Assembly: GCA_964636675.1 (NCBI GenBank)
Contig: CAZWUO010000199.1
Coordinates: 1-6,979, forward strand
DNA length: 6,979 bases
DNA from: JALUUH01 sp964636675
GTDB lineage: Bacteria > Pseudomonadota > Gammaproteobacteria > S012-40
Direction of reading: 5' to 3'
Shown: piece by piece, positions 6,915-6,979 of the stretch
How the letters are laid out: every line of letters begins with the position of its first letter
Position numbering within the stretch: the first letter of the stretch is position 1
Program-made: the position numbers and the translations under genes
The notes under the pieces: model-generated
Databases searched by the model: none
Told to the model about the DNA's origin: nothing
The model's input: the letters and a program-made list of their open reading frames with translations, nothing else

Positions 6915-6923
6915 GGGGGGGGG
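6915..6923 (+). repeat. Nine-base G homopolymer in transposase remnant
   Basis: Nine consecutive G on the plus strand sit where copy 1 of the nearby direct repeat has CGGGGT before CGGACC. The run lies at the junction between the remnant and the tail of the next gene. Confidence 0.8.
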
Positions 6924-6979
6924 CTCGGACCAAAATAACACTTTTAATTCCCACAAGTTAGATCAATAATGTAGGTGTT
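6922..6979. repeat. Direct repeat, copy 2 (cut by window edge)
   Basis: GCTCGGACCAAAA through GTAGGTGTT aligns with copy 1 at 6675-6733 with a few substitutions and small gaps. The repeat may extend beyond the right edge. Confidence 0.7.
6944..6979 (-). CDS. Last 11 codons of a second transposase-like gene, cut by window edge
   Basis: On the minus strand the edge reads NTYIIDLTCGN followed by TAA at 6946-6944. This matches the end of the neighbouring remnant (NTYCIDVTTEK and stop) at the same place in the direct repeat, so the gene entering from the right is probably a paralogue of it. The body lies outside the window and its integrity is unknown. Confidence 0.4.
   Translation of the reverse strand, partial: NTYIIDLTCGN

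Noticed and set aside
1..6979. CRISPR array, tRNA or rRNA genes
   Set aside because: No regularly spaced short repeats, and no tRNA- or rRNA-like sequences, were seen on either strand.

Overview
All credible genes in this window lie on the minus strand. They form one closely packed cluster for building, modifying and exporting a cell-surface polysaccharide. The genes are described in transcription order, from high to low coordinates. A Wzx-type flippase and pairs of overlapping genes point to a Gram-negative bacterium. The phylum cannot be fixed from the sequence. The transposase remnants and their G-rich trailers recall environmental proteobacteria or Desulfobacterota, but that is a weak guess from memory.

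Right end (6529-6979): a patch of decayed mobile DNA. It holds the C-terminal remnant of what looks like a REP-associated (Y1/IS200-like) transposase, the last 11 codons of a second related gene cut by the window edge, a direct repeat covering both gene ends, and three G-rich trailer motifs. No convincing promoter for the cluster was seen here.

Centre (3645-6528): a Wzx flippase (5260-6528), a WcaF-like O-acetyltransferase (4736-5267), a serine-acetyltransferase-like O-acetyltransferase (4353-4742) and a small NodB-type polysaccharide deacetylase (3645-4301). The WcaF-like gene is knocked out of frame at a run of 11 G. The next acetyltransferase carries a run of 9 G but stays in frame. The deacetylase needs three separate frame corrections to read through. 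This stretch is therefore phase-variable, decaying, or affected by sequencing errors.

Left part (1-3589): three intact-looking overlapping genes. The first is a fusion of a nucleotidyltransferase-like domain with a thymidylate-kinase-like P-loop domain (2237-3589). The second is an aminoglycoside-phosphotransferase/choline-kinase-fold kinase with an apparent TTG start (1113-2240). The third is a GT4 glycosyltransferase that runs off the left edge (1-1113).

Taken together, the glycosyltransferase would extend a lipid-linked repeat unit. The acetyltransferases and deacetylase would set its acetylation. The two kinase-like proteins may add or activate a phosphorylated substituent, and Wzx would flip the unit to the periplasm. 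The most unusual points are the kinase/NTase pair of unknown substrate and the homopolymer tracts in two consecutive acetyltransferases.
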